Shown one piece after another: positions 27,022 to 36,911 of a stretch of 64,000 nt of DNA. The stretch's first letter is position 1. The number at the start of each line of letters is the position of its first letter. Location: positions 377,645 to 441,644 of the forward strand of contig CAVUCE010000006.1 in the NCBI GenBank assembly GCA_963739985.1. Direction: 5' to 3'. The notes under the pieces are model-generated. The model saw only the letters and a list, made by a program, of their open reading frames with translations, ran no database searches and was not told the origin of the DNA. The position numbers were made by a program, and so were the translations under genes. The stretch is from CAVUCE01 sp963739985. GTDB lineage: Bacteria; Bacteroidota; Ignavibacteria; Ignavibacteriales; Ignavibacteriaceae.

Positions 27022-28050
27022 ATGAGTATTATAATGAAAAAAAATATTTTATCAGCAGTTTTAATCTGCACATTTATTTTAAGTGGTTCTTCATTGTTTG
27101 CGCAGAATCAAAAACTTGCGCAAACGGGTATGAAATTTTTAAGCTTATCACTGGATGCCCGTGCAAGCGGCTTGTCACAAGCTACTACTGCACTTGAAAA
27201 TAAATCAGCATCATTATTCTATAATCCCGCTGGAATGGCTAGGCAAGCAAATTTTGTTGATGTTAGCTTAGGTCTGGTTCAGTATATTGCGGATATAAAA
27301 TATCAATTTGGCGGTATAACCTTTGCTCCTTCAGAAGGACGCTACGGGGTTGTTGGTATTAGCCTTATGAATGTTAATTATGGCGATTTTATGGGAACGG
27401 TTAGGGCTGATAATACACAAGGTTTTGTAGATGTAGGAACTTTTAGCCCCAAGGCTATGGCAATTGGATTAGGATACGCAAAAGCGTTGTCTGAAAAATT
27501 TGCTGTTGGCGGTAACATTAAATACGTCTATCAATCACTGGGAACAAGTGTAGTAAACTCTAACCCTACAACCGGTAGTTTAATTACTGAAGAAAATAAA
27601 GCTAATGTTATCGCTTTTGACTTTGGCGTTCTTTATAAAACCGGCTTTAAGAGCTTAACATTTGGTATGGATGTTCGAAATTTTTCAAGAGAAGTTCGAT
27701 ATAAACAAGATGGTTTTCAATTACCATTAGTCTTTAAAATCGGTCTGGCTATGAACATTATAGACATATTCCCGCAGATTGATAATGATATGCATTCATT
27801 TACCTTTTCCGTTGATGCCTCTCATCCACGGGATTATCCGGAACAAGTTAGTGTCGGCGGCGAATATACCTTTATGAAATTAGTTTCAATTAGAGCCGGT
27901 TATACGACTCCTACAGATATCGAGAAATTTAGTGCCGGTATTGGTTTGAAACATCGTTTTTATACTTTTGATTTTGGGATAGATTATTCTTATACCGCAT
28001 CTGAAGTATTTAAAGATGTTCAAAGAATTTCGGTTAGTTTCGGGTTATAG
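27022..28050 (+). CDS. PorV/PorQ family outer-membrane protein
   Basis: The 342-residue protein has a signal peptide (LICTFILSGSSLFAQ) and the PorV/PorQ (UPF0164-like) N-terminal block (GMKFLSLSLDARASGLSQAT, SASLFYNPAGMARQ), then alternating strands to a C-terminal barrel end (YSYTASEVFKDVQRISVSFGL). PorV shuttles T9SS cargo from the translocon to the attachment complex in characterised Bacteroidota. Which member of the family this is, and whether it serves only the neighbouring proteins, cannot be told. Translation could begin at 27022 or at the second ATG at 27034, which gives a more usual signal peptide. Confidence 0.83.
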   Translation: MSIIMKKNILSAVLICTFILSGSSLFAQNQKLAQTGMKFLSLSLDARASGLSQATTALENKSASLFYNPAGMARQANFVDVSLGLVQYIADIKYQFGGITFAPSEGRYGVVGISLMNVNYGDFMGTVRADNTQGFVDVGTFSPKAMAIGLGYAKALSEKFAVGGNIKYVYQSLGTSVVNSNPTTGSLITEENKANVIAFDFGVLYKTGFKSLTFGMDVRNFSREVRYKQDGFQLPLVFKIGLAMNIIDIFPQIDNDMHSFTFSVDASHPRDYPEQVSVGGEYTFMKLVSIRAGYTTPTDIEKFSAGIGLKHRFYTFDFGIDYSYTASEVFKDVQRISVSFGL

Positions 28051-28097
28051 ATTCAAGAAAGTTTTTTTGTGCAAACAAAAATGATTATGGAAAAAAT

Positions 28098-29375
28098 ATG
28101 AAAAAAATATTATACAAGTTGATTTTTAGTTCCTTACTTATTTCGGGCCTGCTCTTAAGTTTTAATGGTTGTGTTGATAAAGGCACAACCCAAAGTTTGT
28201 TTGATAGCGTCCCAACAACCCCTATAGGAACTACGCCTTCCATTACTTCAATTTCTCCGGCTAATGTTGCTTTGGGAGGTGTTACTCAGGTAACAATTAC
28301 CGGTACAAATTTTTCGGCAAGTAACTCTGATAATCTAGTTTATTTTAAGGGTGTTCCGGCTGACGTAATTAATTCTTCCCCGACTCAGTTAGTTGTGATA
28401 CCGCCCGCGATAACAGGCGATCCTTTAAAAGTTAAAATTGCGGTGCTTAATTCTGAGTTATTTAGTAATGAAATTTCTTATAAGTTGTTGCCTGCAGTTA
28501 AAGAGTTCTATCCTGCAGAATCTGAAAAGAATTTTACTTTACCATATGGCATTACCGGCGATCCAAACGGCAATATATATGTATCTGTTAGTGGTCTCGG
28601 AATGAGAGAAATTACTCCGGATAGTGTAGTCACAGATTTTGGTGTTAAAGGAGCCGAGACATACTGGAATTCTGTTGCATATGGACCTGGTGGCAAGTTT
28701 TATGGTGTAAGAGGTGTTAGAGCATTATTCCAATTTGACGCAACTTCTGCTTCATCCGTATTTGCAGCTATTTCAGATAATACTTTAAAACTTTTATGTT
28801 TAGACTTTGACCCAGATGGAAACATTTGGGTTGGTGGCACATCAGGTAAAAATGGTAATATTTGTAAAATTAAACCTGATAAAAGCATAACACAATATAA
28901 TATCACCGATTACATTACCGGATTAAGAGTTTTTAAAGATGGAACGACTACATACTTATATGTCGCAGCTAAAACTGACTCATTAATTAAGATTAAGAGA
29001 ATGCCAATAGATTCAAACGGTGATTTGGGAGCAGCTGAAACCTATTTTGACTTTTCCGGAACATATGGTGCAAATCTGAATGTTAATGCAATTGATTTTG
29101 CAGCAGATGGTGATCTATACTTGGCAACCAATGTACCAAATAAACCAATTATTGTTGTACATCCTGATAAATCTTCCGAGGGTGTTTATTCAAAATTGGT
29201 ACAACCAGCAGAAGCAATTTCTTTAACCTGGGCTTCAAACAGTAATTATCTGTTATTTACAAGGGCACAAGTAGTTGTTACAGATGCATCGGGAACTGCA
29301 GCTGTTAAGACCTCTCAAAAAGTAGTTCGGTTAGATTTACAGAAACAAGGCGCGCCTTATTATGGCAGGCAATAA
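28098..29375 (+). CDS. lipoprotein with IPT/TIG domain and beta-propeller (NHL/SMP-30-like)
   Basis: The 425-residue product has a lipoprotein signal (FSSLLISGLLLSFNGCVDKG; Cys at about residue 26). A TIG/IPT Ig-like domain follows at about 45-130 (PSITSISPANVALGGVTQVT, FKGVPADVINSSPTQLVVI), then a beta-propeller region (GITGDPNGNIYVSVSGLGMR, LDFDPDGNIWVGG, IDFAADGDLYLATN) to the end. Such TIG-plus-propeller lipoproteins often accompany TonB receptors as surface-exposed binding partners. It sits between the PorV-like gene and another propeller protein in the same transcript. Confidence 0.8.
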   Translation: MKKILYKLIFSSLLISGLLLSFNGCVDKGTTQSLFDSVPTTPIGTTPSITSISPANVALGGVTQVTITGTNFSASNSDNLVYFKGVPADVINSSPTQLVVIPPAITGDPLKVKIAVLNSELFSNEISYKLLPAVKEFYPAESEKNFTLPYGITGDPNGNIYVSVSGLGMREITPDSVVTDFGVKGAETYWNSVAYGPGGKFYGVRGVRALFQFDATSASSVFAAISDNTLKLLCLDFDPDGNIWVGGTSGKNGNICKIKPDKSITQYNITDYITGLRVFKDGTTTYLYVAAKTDSLIKIKRMPIDSNGDLGAAETYFDFSGTYGANLNVNAIDFAADGDLYLATNVPNKPIIVVHPDKSSEGVYSKLVQPAEAISLTWASNSNYLLFTRAQVVVTDASGTAAVKTSQKVVRLDLQKQGAPYYGRQ

Positions 29376-29427
29376 ATTTTGGCGCATTAATAAATAATCT
29401 CTTACATTCAATAAAGAGGAGTAATAT

Positions 29428-30739
29428 ATGAAAAAAGTAGTCTTTACAATCTTTGTTTTTGCGTTGTTCTTTAGCGCAACTACATTTGCACAAAGCTGGG
29501 ATTTTGGTAAATATTTTCCTGATTCTACCTTTAAAGTAAATACAGGTGGGCACGGAATCGCAACTTCACCTGACGGAAAAATTTGGTTCCAGGCTTATGG
29601 TGCTACAGATAGTATCAAAAATGCTCAAGGTACAATGGATCATAATTAGAGTTGTATATGCTTTTAACCCTGATGGTACACCAGCATCATTCTCTCCTAT
29701 TAAAACAGTAACCGTAAATTCAGTTACAGATACTTTGTATAATAGTAACAGAGGAATGAGAGCAGATAATAACGGTAACATTCTCTTTTCTTCTTTTAAT
29801 ATTCTTTATCGTGTAAATTATCAAACCGGTGAAGGTATGAATAAATTAATTAATCCGGCTACAGGTGATGGTGCTACATTAACTGCCCCTGCAGTTGATG
29901 CGCAAGGCAACATCTTCACACGTAGTGTATTCGGTGGTTTCCCTGTTTATGCATGGGGCCCTGATTTTTCAGCAACCGGTCAAGCTTTAGATACAGCTTC
30001 AGGTTTCTCAAGAACGATAGAAGTTTCTGCTGATGGAAATACAATCTATCAAGCTGCATACACAAACAATGCTGTACTTGTTTATCATAGAGCAGATGAA
30101 TTTTCTGCATATGAAATTCAGGATACTGTTATGAAAGGATTCCAATGTGAATCTATAAGCTGGGATCCTAAAACAGGATACTTATGGGCTTCTTCAGGTT
30201 CACAGGCCGGTGGTCTTCCTAATCAATATCCAGGTGTAACAACAAATTATACATTCCCTACATGGTATGCATGGGATACAAGTACATGGACAATTAAAGA
30301 TAGTATCAACTGGAAACTTTGGACACCAACTGACGATGCTAGACCTAGAGGAATCGCTTTCAGTCCAACCGGAGATACAGCTTATGTAACTTGTTTTGGT
30401 GCTGGTACATATCCGGCAATCGAATCATTTTATAGAAAAGCAACTGCAGTTAAAGATGCTCAAAAGAGTGTTGTAACAAATTACTCTTTAGCTCAGAACT
30501 ATCCTAACCCATTCAACCCAACAACTCAAATTTCATATAATCTTCCTAAAGAAGGTTTTGTAACTTTGAGAGTTTACAACATGCTGGGACAGGAAGTTGC
30601 AACTTTGGTTAATGGAAACATTAATTCAGGTGAACATACAGTAACATTTAATGCTGCTAATTTGTCATCCGGTACTTATGTTTATCAATTGAATGCTAAT
30701 GGTGTTATGTTATCTCAAAAAATGATCTTATTGAAGTAA
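29428..30739 (+). pseudogene. T9SS-exported beta-propeller protein interrupted by a one-base frameshift
   Basis: AGGAG precedes the ATG at 29428 and a signal peptide follows (IFVFALFFSATTFAQ). The first frame runs to a TAG at 29647-29649 (73 residues). The remainder of the same protein is in the +1 frame from about 29645 (RVVYAFNPDGTP) to 30739. Removing one T at 29646-29647 joins DHN directly to RVVYAF and gives a continuous 436-residue protein. It has propeller repeats (GIATSPDGKIWFQAYG, MRADNNGNILFSS, GIAFSPTGDTAYVT) and a T9SS domain (AQNYPNPFNPTTQISYNLP, QKMILLK). The rest of the coding frame is intact, so this is either a recent mutation or a sequencing error. Last gene of the TonB/PorV unit. 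Confidence 0.8.
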
Positions 30740-30761
30740 TATACATCTTTGTTAATTTCAT

Positions 30762-30793
30762 AGCCGGGTATAGAATATATATCCGGCTTTTTA
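30762..30793 (+). terminator. rho-independent terminator of the TonB/PorV operon
   Basis: AGCCGG at 30762-30767 pairs with CCGGCT at 30783-30788, and TTTTT follows immediately. It lies 22 bases after the last gene of the unit. Confidence 0.75.
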
Positions 30794-30912
30794 TTTGGTT
30801 TTTAAGCAATTCCAATCCTCTATAATTTTCTAGCTAAGAGTTGGTGAATACATAGACTCTATGATGCCATTTCAATAAAATTATTTTGTTTCACGATATC
30901 AGAATTACCTAA

Positions 30913-33291
30913 ATGAAAAAAAATCTATTCTATATAACATTCGTAATATTATTTCTTATAAATATTTCATACTCTCAATCAACCCCGCCAAAATTTGAAT
31001 TTAGAGGAGCATGGGTTGCATCAGTTTCAAATCTTGATTGGCCGACTTCGCCTAATTTGAGTACTGATCAAAAGAAAGCAAAATTAATTCAATTGTTTGA
31101 TGATTTGAAAGCAGCAGGTGTTAATGCAATTATCTTTCAAGTTAGAACTGAATGTGATGCATTATATAATTCAAAATATGATCCGTGGTCTTACTGGTTA
31201 ACCGGAAGACAAGGACAAGCTCCAAGTCCTTATTTTGATCCGCTTAAATTTGCAGTTGAAGAGGCTCATAAAAGAGGAATGGAATTACATGCCTGGATTA
31301 ACCCTTACAGGGCTATTAAATCAGTTGGAGAATATTCAATTGCTTCCAACCATGTTACAAAGCTTCATCCGGATTGGATTTTAACTTTTGACAATGGCAA
31401 ATTAAAAATTCTTAATCCAGGTTTGCAAGAAGTAAGAGATTATGTTACAAATGTTATAATGGATATAGTAAAAAATTATGACGTAGATGGTGTCCATTTT
31501 GATGATTATTTTTATCCTTATTCCGGAATAACAAATGAAGATGCAAATACATTTAAAGATTACCCCAGAGGTTTTTCTAACATTGGAGACTGGCGCAGAG
31601 ATAATATAAATATTTTTGTGAAAGAAGTTTATGATAGTATACAAGTTGCTAAGCCTTATGTGAAATTTGGTATAAGTCCATTCGGAATATGGAAAAATGG
31701 AGTTCCCTCAGGTATAGTGGGTTTGGATGCGTATAATGTATTGTATGCAGATGCAGTCGCATGGCTTCAGAATAAAATAGTTGATTATATAACTCCTCAA
31801 CTTTATTGGCCTTTTGGCGGAGGACAAGATTACGGAAAATTAATGCCATGGTGGGCTTCTCAAGCAGGCACAAACGGAAGACATTTTTATCCCGGTGAAG
31901 CAGGCTACAGAATAGTAAACTGGAGTTCTTCAAGTGAAATGCCGAGACATATCCGGCTTGGCAGAAGTAATCAGTATTGTCAGGGTAATGTTTATTTTAG
32001 AGCGCTAGTAGGTATTTTGGATAATGAAAAAGGTTTCTTAGATACTCTAAAAAATGATCTTTATCGTTATCCGGCCCTAACACCAAGAATGGATTGGAAG
32101 GATACTTTAAAACCAAATGCGCCGTCAAATTTAAGATTTGAAAAATTAGCTTCTTCTGGTGTTACAGGACTTACCTGGGACTTACCTAATGTTGCAAGCG
32201 ACGGAGATACGGCATCAAGATATGTAGTTTATAGATTTGATAATTCCAATATACAAAGCAGTGATATAAATGATCCTTCAAGGATTCTTAATATAGTGGG
32301 AACAAGAGAAGAAATTCCTACTGTATCTTCTACTACTTCAGGAAAAGTTTATTTCGCTGTAACATCAGTGGATCATAATTCAAACGAGAGTACTTTAAGT
32401 AATTTAGTGGAAGTTAATGCTCCTGGAAAACCTACTCTCTCAATACCTCAAAAGTATGCTGTTAATCAGAAAGATACTGTTAAGTTGGAGTGGAACTATA
32501 CTGCGGATGCTTCTGTATATCAATTACAAGTTTCCACTGATTCTACTTTTAATTCCGGTATATTAACAGATCAATCCGGGTTATCTGATACAACTTTTGC
32601 AATTACTAATCTAGAAGGTTTACAAGATTATTTTTGGCGAGTTAAGGCTGCTAATATTGCAGGCTACGGCGAGTATTCTGATGTAAGCAAATTTACTACG
32701 GGATTTCCTAAAGTTGCGGTTTTACTTGATCCGCCGCATCGTACGCTTAATACACCAATTAATACAATTGTAAAATGGGCAAAAACTGATTCTGCTAAGT
32801 TTTATGAAGTCCAGTTATCTTCTGCTTTATCATTTATAAATACAACAATTTTACAGGATACAGTTATTACCGGAGATACCGCCCATCAATATTTCAATTT
32901 AAATGCGAGTACAATTTATTTTTGGAGAGTTCGAGCCGGAAATAATTATGGCGTTGGTCCATGGGCTGAGCCGTTTGGTTTTCAAACTGAATCCGGTACT
33001 TTAGTTGAAAATGAAAAACAAATTCCATCTGAATACGGACTTGATCAAAATTACCCGAATCCATTTAATCCGACTACAAGTATTTCATTTTCTTTGCCAA
33101 AAGAGAATTTTGTTTCGCTTAAAGTATTTGACATACTAGGAAAAGAAGTTGCTTCTTTGGTTCAGGAATATTTACCTGCGGGAAGATATTCAATTAGTTT
33201 TGACGGCTCAAAATTAACTTCGGGAATGTATATTTACACTTTACAAGCAGGTGATAAAATATTTAACAAGAAGATGATGCTGGTAAAATAA
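30913..33291 (+). CDS. exported GHL10-type glycoside hydrolase with FN3-like domains and T9SS sorting domain (copy 1)
   Basis: The 792-residue product has a signal peptide (FYITFVILFLINISYSQ). The catalytic domain (about residues 28-390) matches the glycosyl-hydrolase-like 10 (DUF187/YngK) family: FRGAWVASVSNLDWPTS, GVNAIIFQVRTECDALY, AHKRGMELHAWINPYRA, VDGVHFDDYFYP and KFGISPFGIWKNG. FN3-like modules follow (about 410-690: VYQLQVSTDSTF, YFWRVKAANIAGYGEYSD, YFWRVRAGNNYGVGPWAE). The end is a T9SS domain (DQNYPNPFNPTTSISFSLP, KKMMLVK). Relatives act on peptidoglycan-like or other glycans; the substrate here is unknown. It has its own terminator at 33305. Confidence 0.9.
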   Translation: MKKNLFYITFVILFLINISYSQSTPPKFEFRGAWVASVSNLDWPTSPNLSTDQKKAKLIQLFDDLKAAGVNAIIFQVRTECDALYNSKYDPWSYWLTGRQGQAPSPYFDPLKFAVEEAHKRGMELHAWINPYRAIKSVGEYSIASNHVTKLHPDWILTFDNGKLKILNPGLQEVRDYVTNVIMDIVKNYDVDGVHFDDYFYPYSGITNEDANTFKDYPRGFSNIGDWRRDNINIFVKEVYDSIQVAKPYVKFGISPFGIWKNGVPSGIVGLDAYNVLYADAVAWLQNKIVDYITPQLYWPFGGGQDYGKLMPWWASQAGTNGRHFYPGEAGYRIVNWSSSSEMPRHIRLGRSNQYCQGNVYFRALVGILDNEKGFLDTLKNDLYRYPALTPRMDWKDTLKPNAPSNLRFEKLASSGVTGLTWDLPNVASDGDTASRYVVYRFDNSNIQSSDINDPSRILNIVGTREEIPTVSSTTSGKVYFAVTSVDHNSNESTLSNLVEVNAPGKPTLSIPQKYAVNQKDTVKLEWNYTADASVYQLQVSTDSTFNSGILTDQSGLSDTTFAITNLEGLQDYFWRVKAANIAGYGEYSDVSKFTTGFPKVAVLLDPPHRTLNTPINTIVKWAKTDSAKFYEVQLSSALSFINTTILQDTVITGDTAHQYFNLNASTIYFWRVRAGNNYGVGPWAEPFGFQTESGTLVENEKQIPSEYGLDQNYPNPFNPTTSISFSLPKENFVSLKVFDILGKEVASLVQEYLPAGRYSISFDGSKLTSGMYIYTLQAGDKIFNKKMMLVK

Positions 33292-33304
33292 TTGTTTTGG
33301 TTTT

Positions 33305-33352
33305 AAGGCTGTTTCATAAATTGCTAGTTAAATTTTTGAGACAGCCTTTTTT
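33305..33352 (+). terminator. rho-independent terminator after GHL10 copy 1
   Basis: AAGGCTGTTTC at 33305-33315 pairs with GAGACAGCCTT (one G-T pair), followed by a run of T to 33352. Confidence 0.7.
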
Positions 33353-33520
33353 AATATAGCTTAAATTAATTCCCGCTTTTTTTACAGATTTTACAAAACA
33401 ATTTTGAAATAAAATCAAGTAAAAAATTAAAAAATCTTTATCGTCATCTTACCTTGAATTTCATATATATAAGTCATTTATTAAATCATCGATGAATTTT
33501 TATAATTTTATTTGGGACAA

Positions 33521-35887
33521 ATGAAAAAACTAATTGTTACTTTTTTACTTATAATCTCATTTTGTGTATCTGCACAACAAGAATCTCCTAAAAGAGAAAT
33601 GCGTGGTGCATGGATTGCCACAGTATTAAATTTGGATTGGCCTTCTTCAAATGCCTTAAGTACGGAACAGCAGAAAGCTCAACTAATAAACATATTAGAT
33701 CAACTGAAAGCCGCGGGTGTAAATGCTGTTTATTTTCAAGTCAGAGTAGAATGTGATGCTTTTTATCAATCATCTTATGATCCCTGGTCTTATTGGTTAA
33801 CAGGGCAGCAGGGAAGAGCTCCTAATCCATTTTACGATCCTCTAAAATTTGCGATTGAAGAAGCACATAAAAGAGGAATGGAATTACACGCATGGATAAA
33901 TCCGTATAGAGTTGTAAGAAATGTAGCAGGAACATATCCAAAAGCTAGTAATCATGTAACACAAACACATCCGGATTGGATTTTACAAATTGGTAACGTA
34001 AAAATTCTTGATCCGGGTTTACCTCAAGTTAGAGATTACGTAACTAATGTTGTTATGGATATTGTCAATCGATACGATGTTGACGGAATTCATTTTGACG
34101 ATTATTTCTACGAATCAGGAATTACAACTCAAGATGCAAATACCTTTAAAAATTATGCGAGAGGGTTTACAAATTTAGCGGACTGGCGTAGAGATAATGT
34201 TAATCTTTTAGTTGCACAGATTTATAATGAAATAAATAAATCAAAACTATATGTTAAATTTGGTATAAGCCCTCCGGGAATGTGGAAATCCAACAATCCT
34301 CCCGGAATTTGCGGTTATTATGGATATTCTGATATTTATGCAGATGGGCAGTATTGGCTTCAAAATCATATCATTGATTATATCGCTCCGCAATTATATC
34401 ACGCAATCGGTTCTTCAATATCATGCGGTAGCACAGATTATAACTTAGTAATGAAATGGTGGGCGTCTCATTCTTTTAATCGGCATGTTTTTATTGGACA
34501 AGCAGCATACAGAATTTCTGACTGGTCAGCAAGTGAATTGCCAAATCAAATTAGATCCGATCGAAATACTGCCAACATAAAAGGCGGAATTTTATATCGA
34601 ACCAATATGGGAGTGTTAGACAATCCCAGAGGATTTTTAGATTCTCTGAAAAATGATTTATACCATTATCCTGCTCTAATTCCTAGAATGGATTGGAAGG
34701 ATACCGTTTCACCTAATAATCCACAGAACTTAAGATTTGCAAGATTACCAAATTCCGCTGTTTCGGGTTTAATTTGGGATCTTCCCTCTAAGGCTTCAGA
34801 CGGAGATTCCGCTTATCGTTACGTTGTATATAATTTTGATAGTTCAACGCCCACTTCCAACGAAATGAATCAATCTTCAAATATTTTAGATATTGCAGGA
34901 GAAAGAACCGAAATACCCAAATCATCAGTAAATAAAAAATTATACTTTGGTGTTTCGTCATTAGATAGAAATTGGAACGAAAGTGGAATTAGTAATGTAA
35001 TCTTAATAAATAGTCCGGCTAAACCTGGCTTGGTAGTACCAACTATGTCGGCTTTACATCAAAGAGATACAGTAAAACTGATTTGGAATTATGCCGATAA
35101 TGCAACAAGCTATCATTTGCAAATCGGAACCGATTCAACATTTTCGAAGAATCTGATATTAGATGAATCCGGAATAACAGATACAACTTATTCAATTACT
35201 AATTTGTTAAGTGTTGAAAAATATTTCTGGCGTGTGCAAGCGAATAACCTTGCCGGTTTAGGAGATTATTCTGCGACATACAATTTTACTACCGGATTCC
35301 CGGGAATACCTGTTTTAGTTGATCCGCCACATACAACACTGGATGTTTCGAATAATCCAATTCTAAAATGGCAACCGGATAACCTTGCTGATTCATATCA
35401 ATTGCAATTATCCATAGCTCGTTCGTTTGACCATCCAACATTAAAATTTGATAGCACCGGTATTAGCGACACTACTATGCAAGTGAAAAACTTAGATTAT
35501 GCACAAATCTATTTCTGGAGAGTTAGAGCGAATAATCAGTATGGTTACGGAAGTTGGTCTGATATATTCGGTTTTAAAACTGAGGATAATCCGAATTTTG
35601 TCCGGGATGAAGGAAGATTACCAAGCGCATTTAACTTAGATCAAAATTATCCTAATCCGTTTAATCCTTCTACTACAATTAAGTTTGCAATCCCAAAAGA
35701 AGGTTATACTTCTTTAATTATTTATGATATGTTAGGTAGAATAGTTTCTGTCCTGATTAATCAAAATCTTTCTGCGGGTAATTATTCTGTTAATTTTGAT
35801 GCTACACATTTAACGTCCGGTATTTACATTTACAGACTTGTTTCAGGAACAAAAAATATTACACATAAAATGATGCTAGTTAAATAA
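33521..35887 (+). CDS. exported GHL10-type glycoside hydrolase with FN3-like domains and T9SS sorting domain (copy 2)
   Basis: This 788-residue protein is a close paralogue of the gene before it, sharing domain order and most motifs: MRGAWIATVLNLDWPSSNAL, GVNAVYFQVRVECDAFY, AHKRGMELHAWINPYRV, VDGIHFDDYFYESG, two FN3-like modules ending YFWRVRANNQYGYGSWSD, and the T9SS tail (DQNYPNPFNPSTTIKFAIP, HKMMLVK). I start it at the ATG at 33521 (MKKLIVTFLLIISFCVSAQ); an in-frame TTG at 33512 adds three residues and is less likely. The active-site blocks are kept in both copies, so both are probably functional, perhaps with different substrates. Confidence 0.9.
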   Translation: MKKLIVTFLLIISFCVSAQQESPKREMRGAWIATVLNLDWPSSNALSTEQQKAQLINILDQLKAAGVNAVYFQVRVECDAFYQSSYDPWSYWLTGQQGRAPNPFYDPLKFAIEEAHKRGMELHAWINPYRVVRNVAGTYPKASNHVTQTHPDWILQIGNVKILDPGLPQVRDYVTNVVMDIVNRYDVDGIHFDDYFYESGITTQDANTFKNYARGFTNLADWRRDNVNLLVAQIYNEINKSKLYVKFGISPPGMWKSNNPPGICGYYGYSDIYADGQYWLQNHIIDYIAPQLYHAIGSSISCGSTDYNLVMKWWASHSFNRHVFIGQAAYRISDWSASELPNQIRSDRNTANIKGGILYRTNMGVLDNPRGFLDSLKNDLYHYPALIPRMDWKDTVSPNNPQNLRFARLPNSAVSGLIWDLPSKASDGDSAYRYVVYNFDSSTPTSNEMNQSSNILDIAGERTEIPKSSVNKKLYFGVSSLDRNWNESGISNVILINSPAKPGLVVPTMSALHQRDTVKLIWNYADNATSYHLQIGTDSTFSKNLILDESGITDTTYSITNLLSVEKYFWRVQANNLAGLGDYSATYNFTTGFPGIPVLVDPPHTTLDVSNNPILKWQPDNLADSYQLQLSIARSFDHPTLKFDSTGISDTTMQVKNLDYAQIYFWRVRANNQYGYGSWSDIFGFKTEDNPNFVRDEGRLPSAFNLDQNYPNPFNPSTTIKFAIPKEGYTSLIIYDMLGRIVSVLINQNLSAGNYSVNFDATHLTSGIYIYRLVSGTKNITHKMMLVK

Positions 35888-36016
35888 TGTACAATTTACA
35901 ATGTATAATGCACAATGAAGAATGTTATATATTAAATGTACTGAATTTGAAACGTGAGTCTTCAATCGTAAAATTGGAAATAAATTTAGTTCCAAAAAAA
36001 GATAATACAAATCGTA

Positions 36017-36036
36017 GGCGGCGATATTTCGTCGCC
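36017..36036. repeat. hairpin-forming repeat
   Basis: GGCGGCGA (36017-36024) pairs with TCGTCGCC (36029-36036) around a TATT loop, with one G-T pair. It is much richer in GC than its surroundings and has no T-run, so it is more likely a dispersed palindromic repeat than a terminator. Confidence 0.5.
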
Positions 36037-36733
36037 CTGCGAGTTGGGCTCCTTAGAATGACTGTTATTCTGAATCCGGCATTTAGCGGGTGAAAAATCT
36101 AATATTGTTATTTCAGACCATCGGGAACTAAGGTTCAACAAGAAATGATTCTTCGCTTTGCTCTGAATAACCTTTTTGGTGAATTCTCTTATATTATAAT
36201 TAATTACAAATTGGCGATAGCCGTTCATGACAAAAATAAATTGAATTAATAATTGTTTATTCAGTCTATTTTTCCCTTCAATCCTTTATAAAACCGTGAT
36301 AATTGTTACTGCATAACATCTCAATGTAAGGTAACTTTTTTATAAGCATCTAAGTTTAGTAACTTTCCAACATTTATAATATAATTTCTACTCAACTAAT
36401 TATGAAAAGCATTAATATTATTATGTGCTAATCGAATTTATACCATTGATGTTATTGAATAAAAAATTTTGTTGTGTAAAAAGTAAAGATAAAAATTAAA
36501 GTTGCGGACGCTTTATTATATCTGTACACTCACTCTCAATTATTTCACTGAATACAGACTTAAAACTCTTTCCGGTTAAATACTAGTATAAAAAACAGTA
36601 ATGTAAATATGTTTTATCTTTTCGTTAGAAAAGATTAGGTGTTTTCTCTTTAGGCTAATGTTCATCGGGATTAAGGTATCAGGTGAGATGTACTGTTTCT
36701 GTATATAAATATTCAATAAGTTTGGATATATAT

Positions 36734-36911
36734 ATGTTTAGAAAAATATTTTTAGTGATTGTAATATTATTTTCTTGCACACTATATGCTCAAGACACCA
36801 GTAGCACGTTCCGGCAGCGGCACTTCTGCTGATCCGTCCTTTATAGCAAACCTTAATAATTTGTATTGGGTAATGCTGAATTTGTCTTCGTGGGAAAAAT
36901 TTGTGAATTGA
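36734..36911 (+). pseudogene. relic of a GLUG-type exported surface protein
   Basis: The ATG at 36734 starts a good signal peptide (MFRKIFLVIVILFSCTLYAQ). The frame then breaks: reading on from about 36795 in the next frame gives TPVARSGSGTSADPSFIAN followed by LNNLYWVMLNLSSWEKFVN and a stop. The SGSGTxxDPxxIAxLxNLYW block is what precedes GLUG-repeat domains in exported proteins of this phylum. One extra G at about 36794 would explain the shift. The GLUG repeats themselves are gone. This is clearly non-functional. Confidence 0.6.

Noticed and set aside
29546..29644. Independent start codon at 29546 for the propeller protein
   Set aside because: The residues from 29546 to 29644 in that frame are not protein-like, whereas the other frame has a ribosome binding site, signal peptide and propeller motif. 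A frameshift explains the locus better.
35887..36093. Open frame of 68 codons starting at the stop of the second glycosidase gene
   Set aside because: It consists of low-complexity sequence and runs through the hairpin and dispersed repeats (36017-36093). No protein-like pattern is visible.
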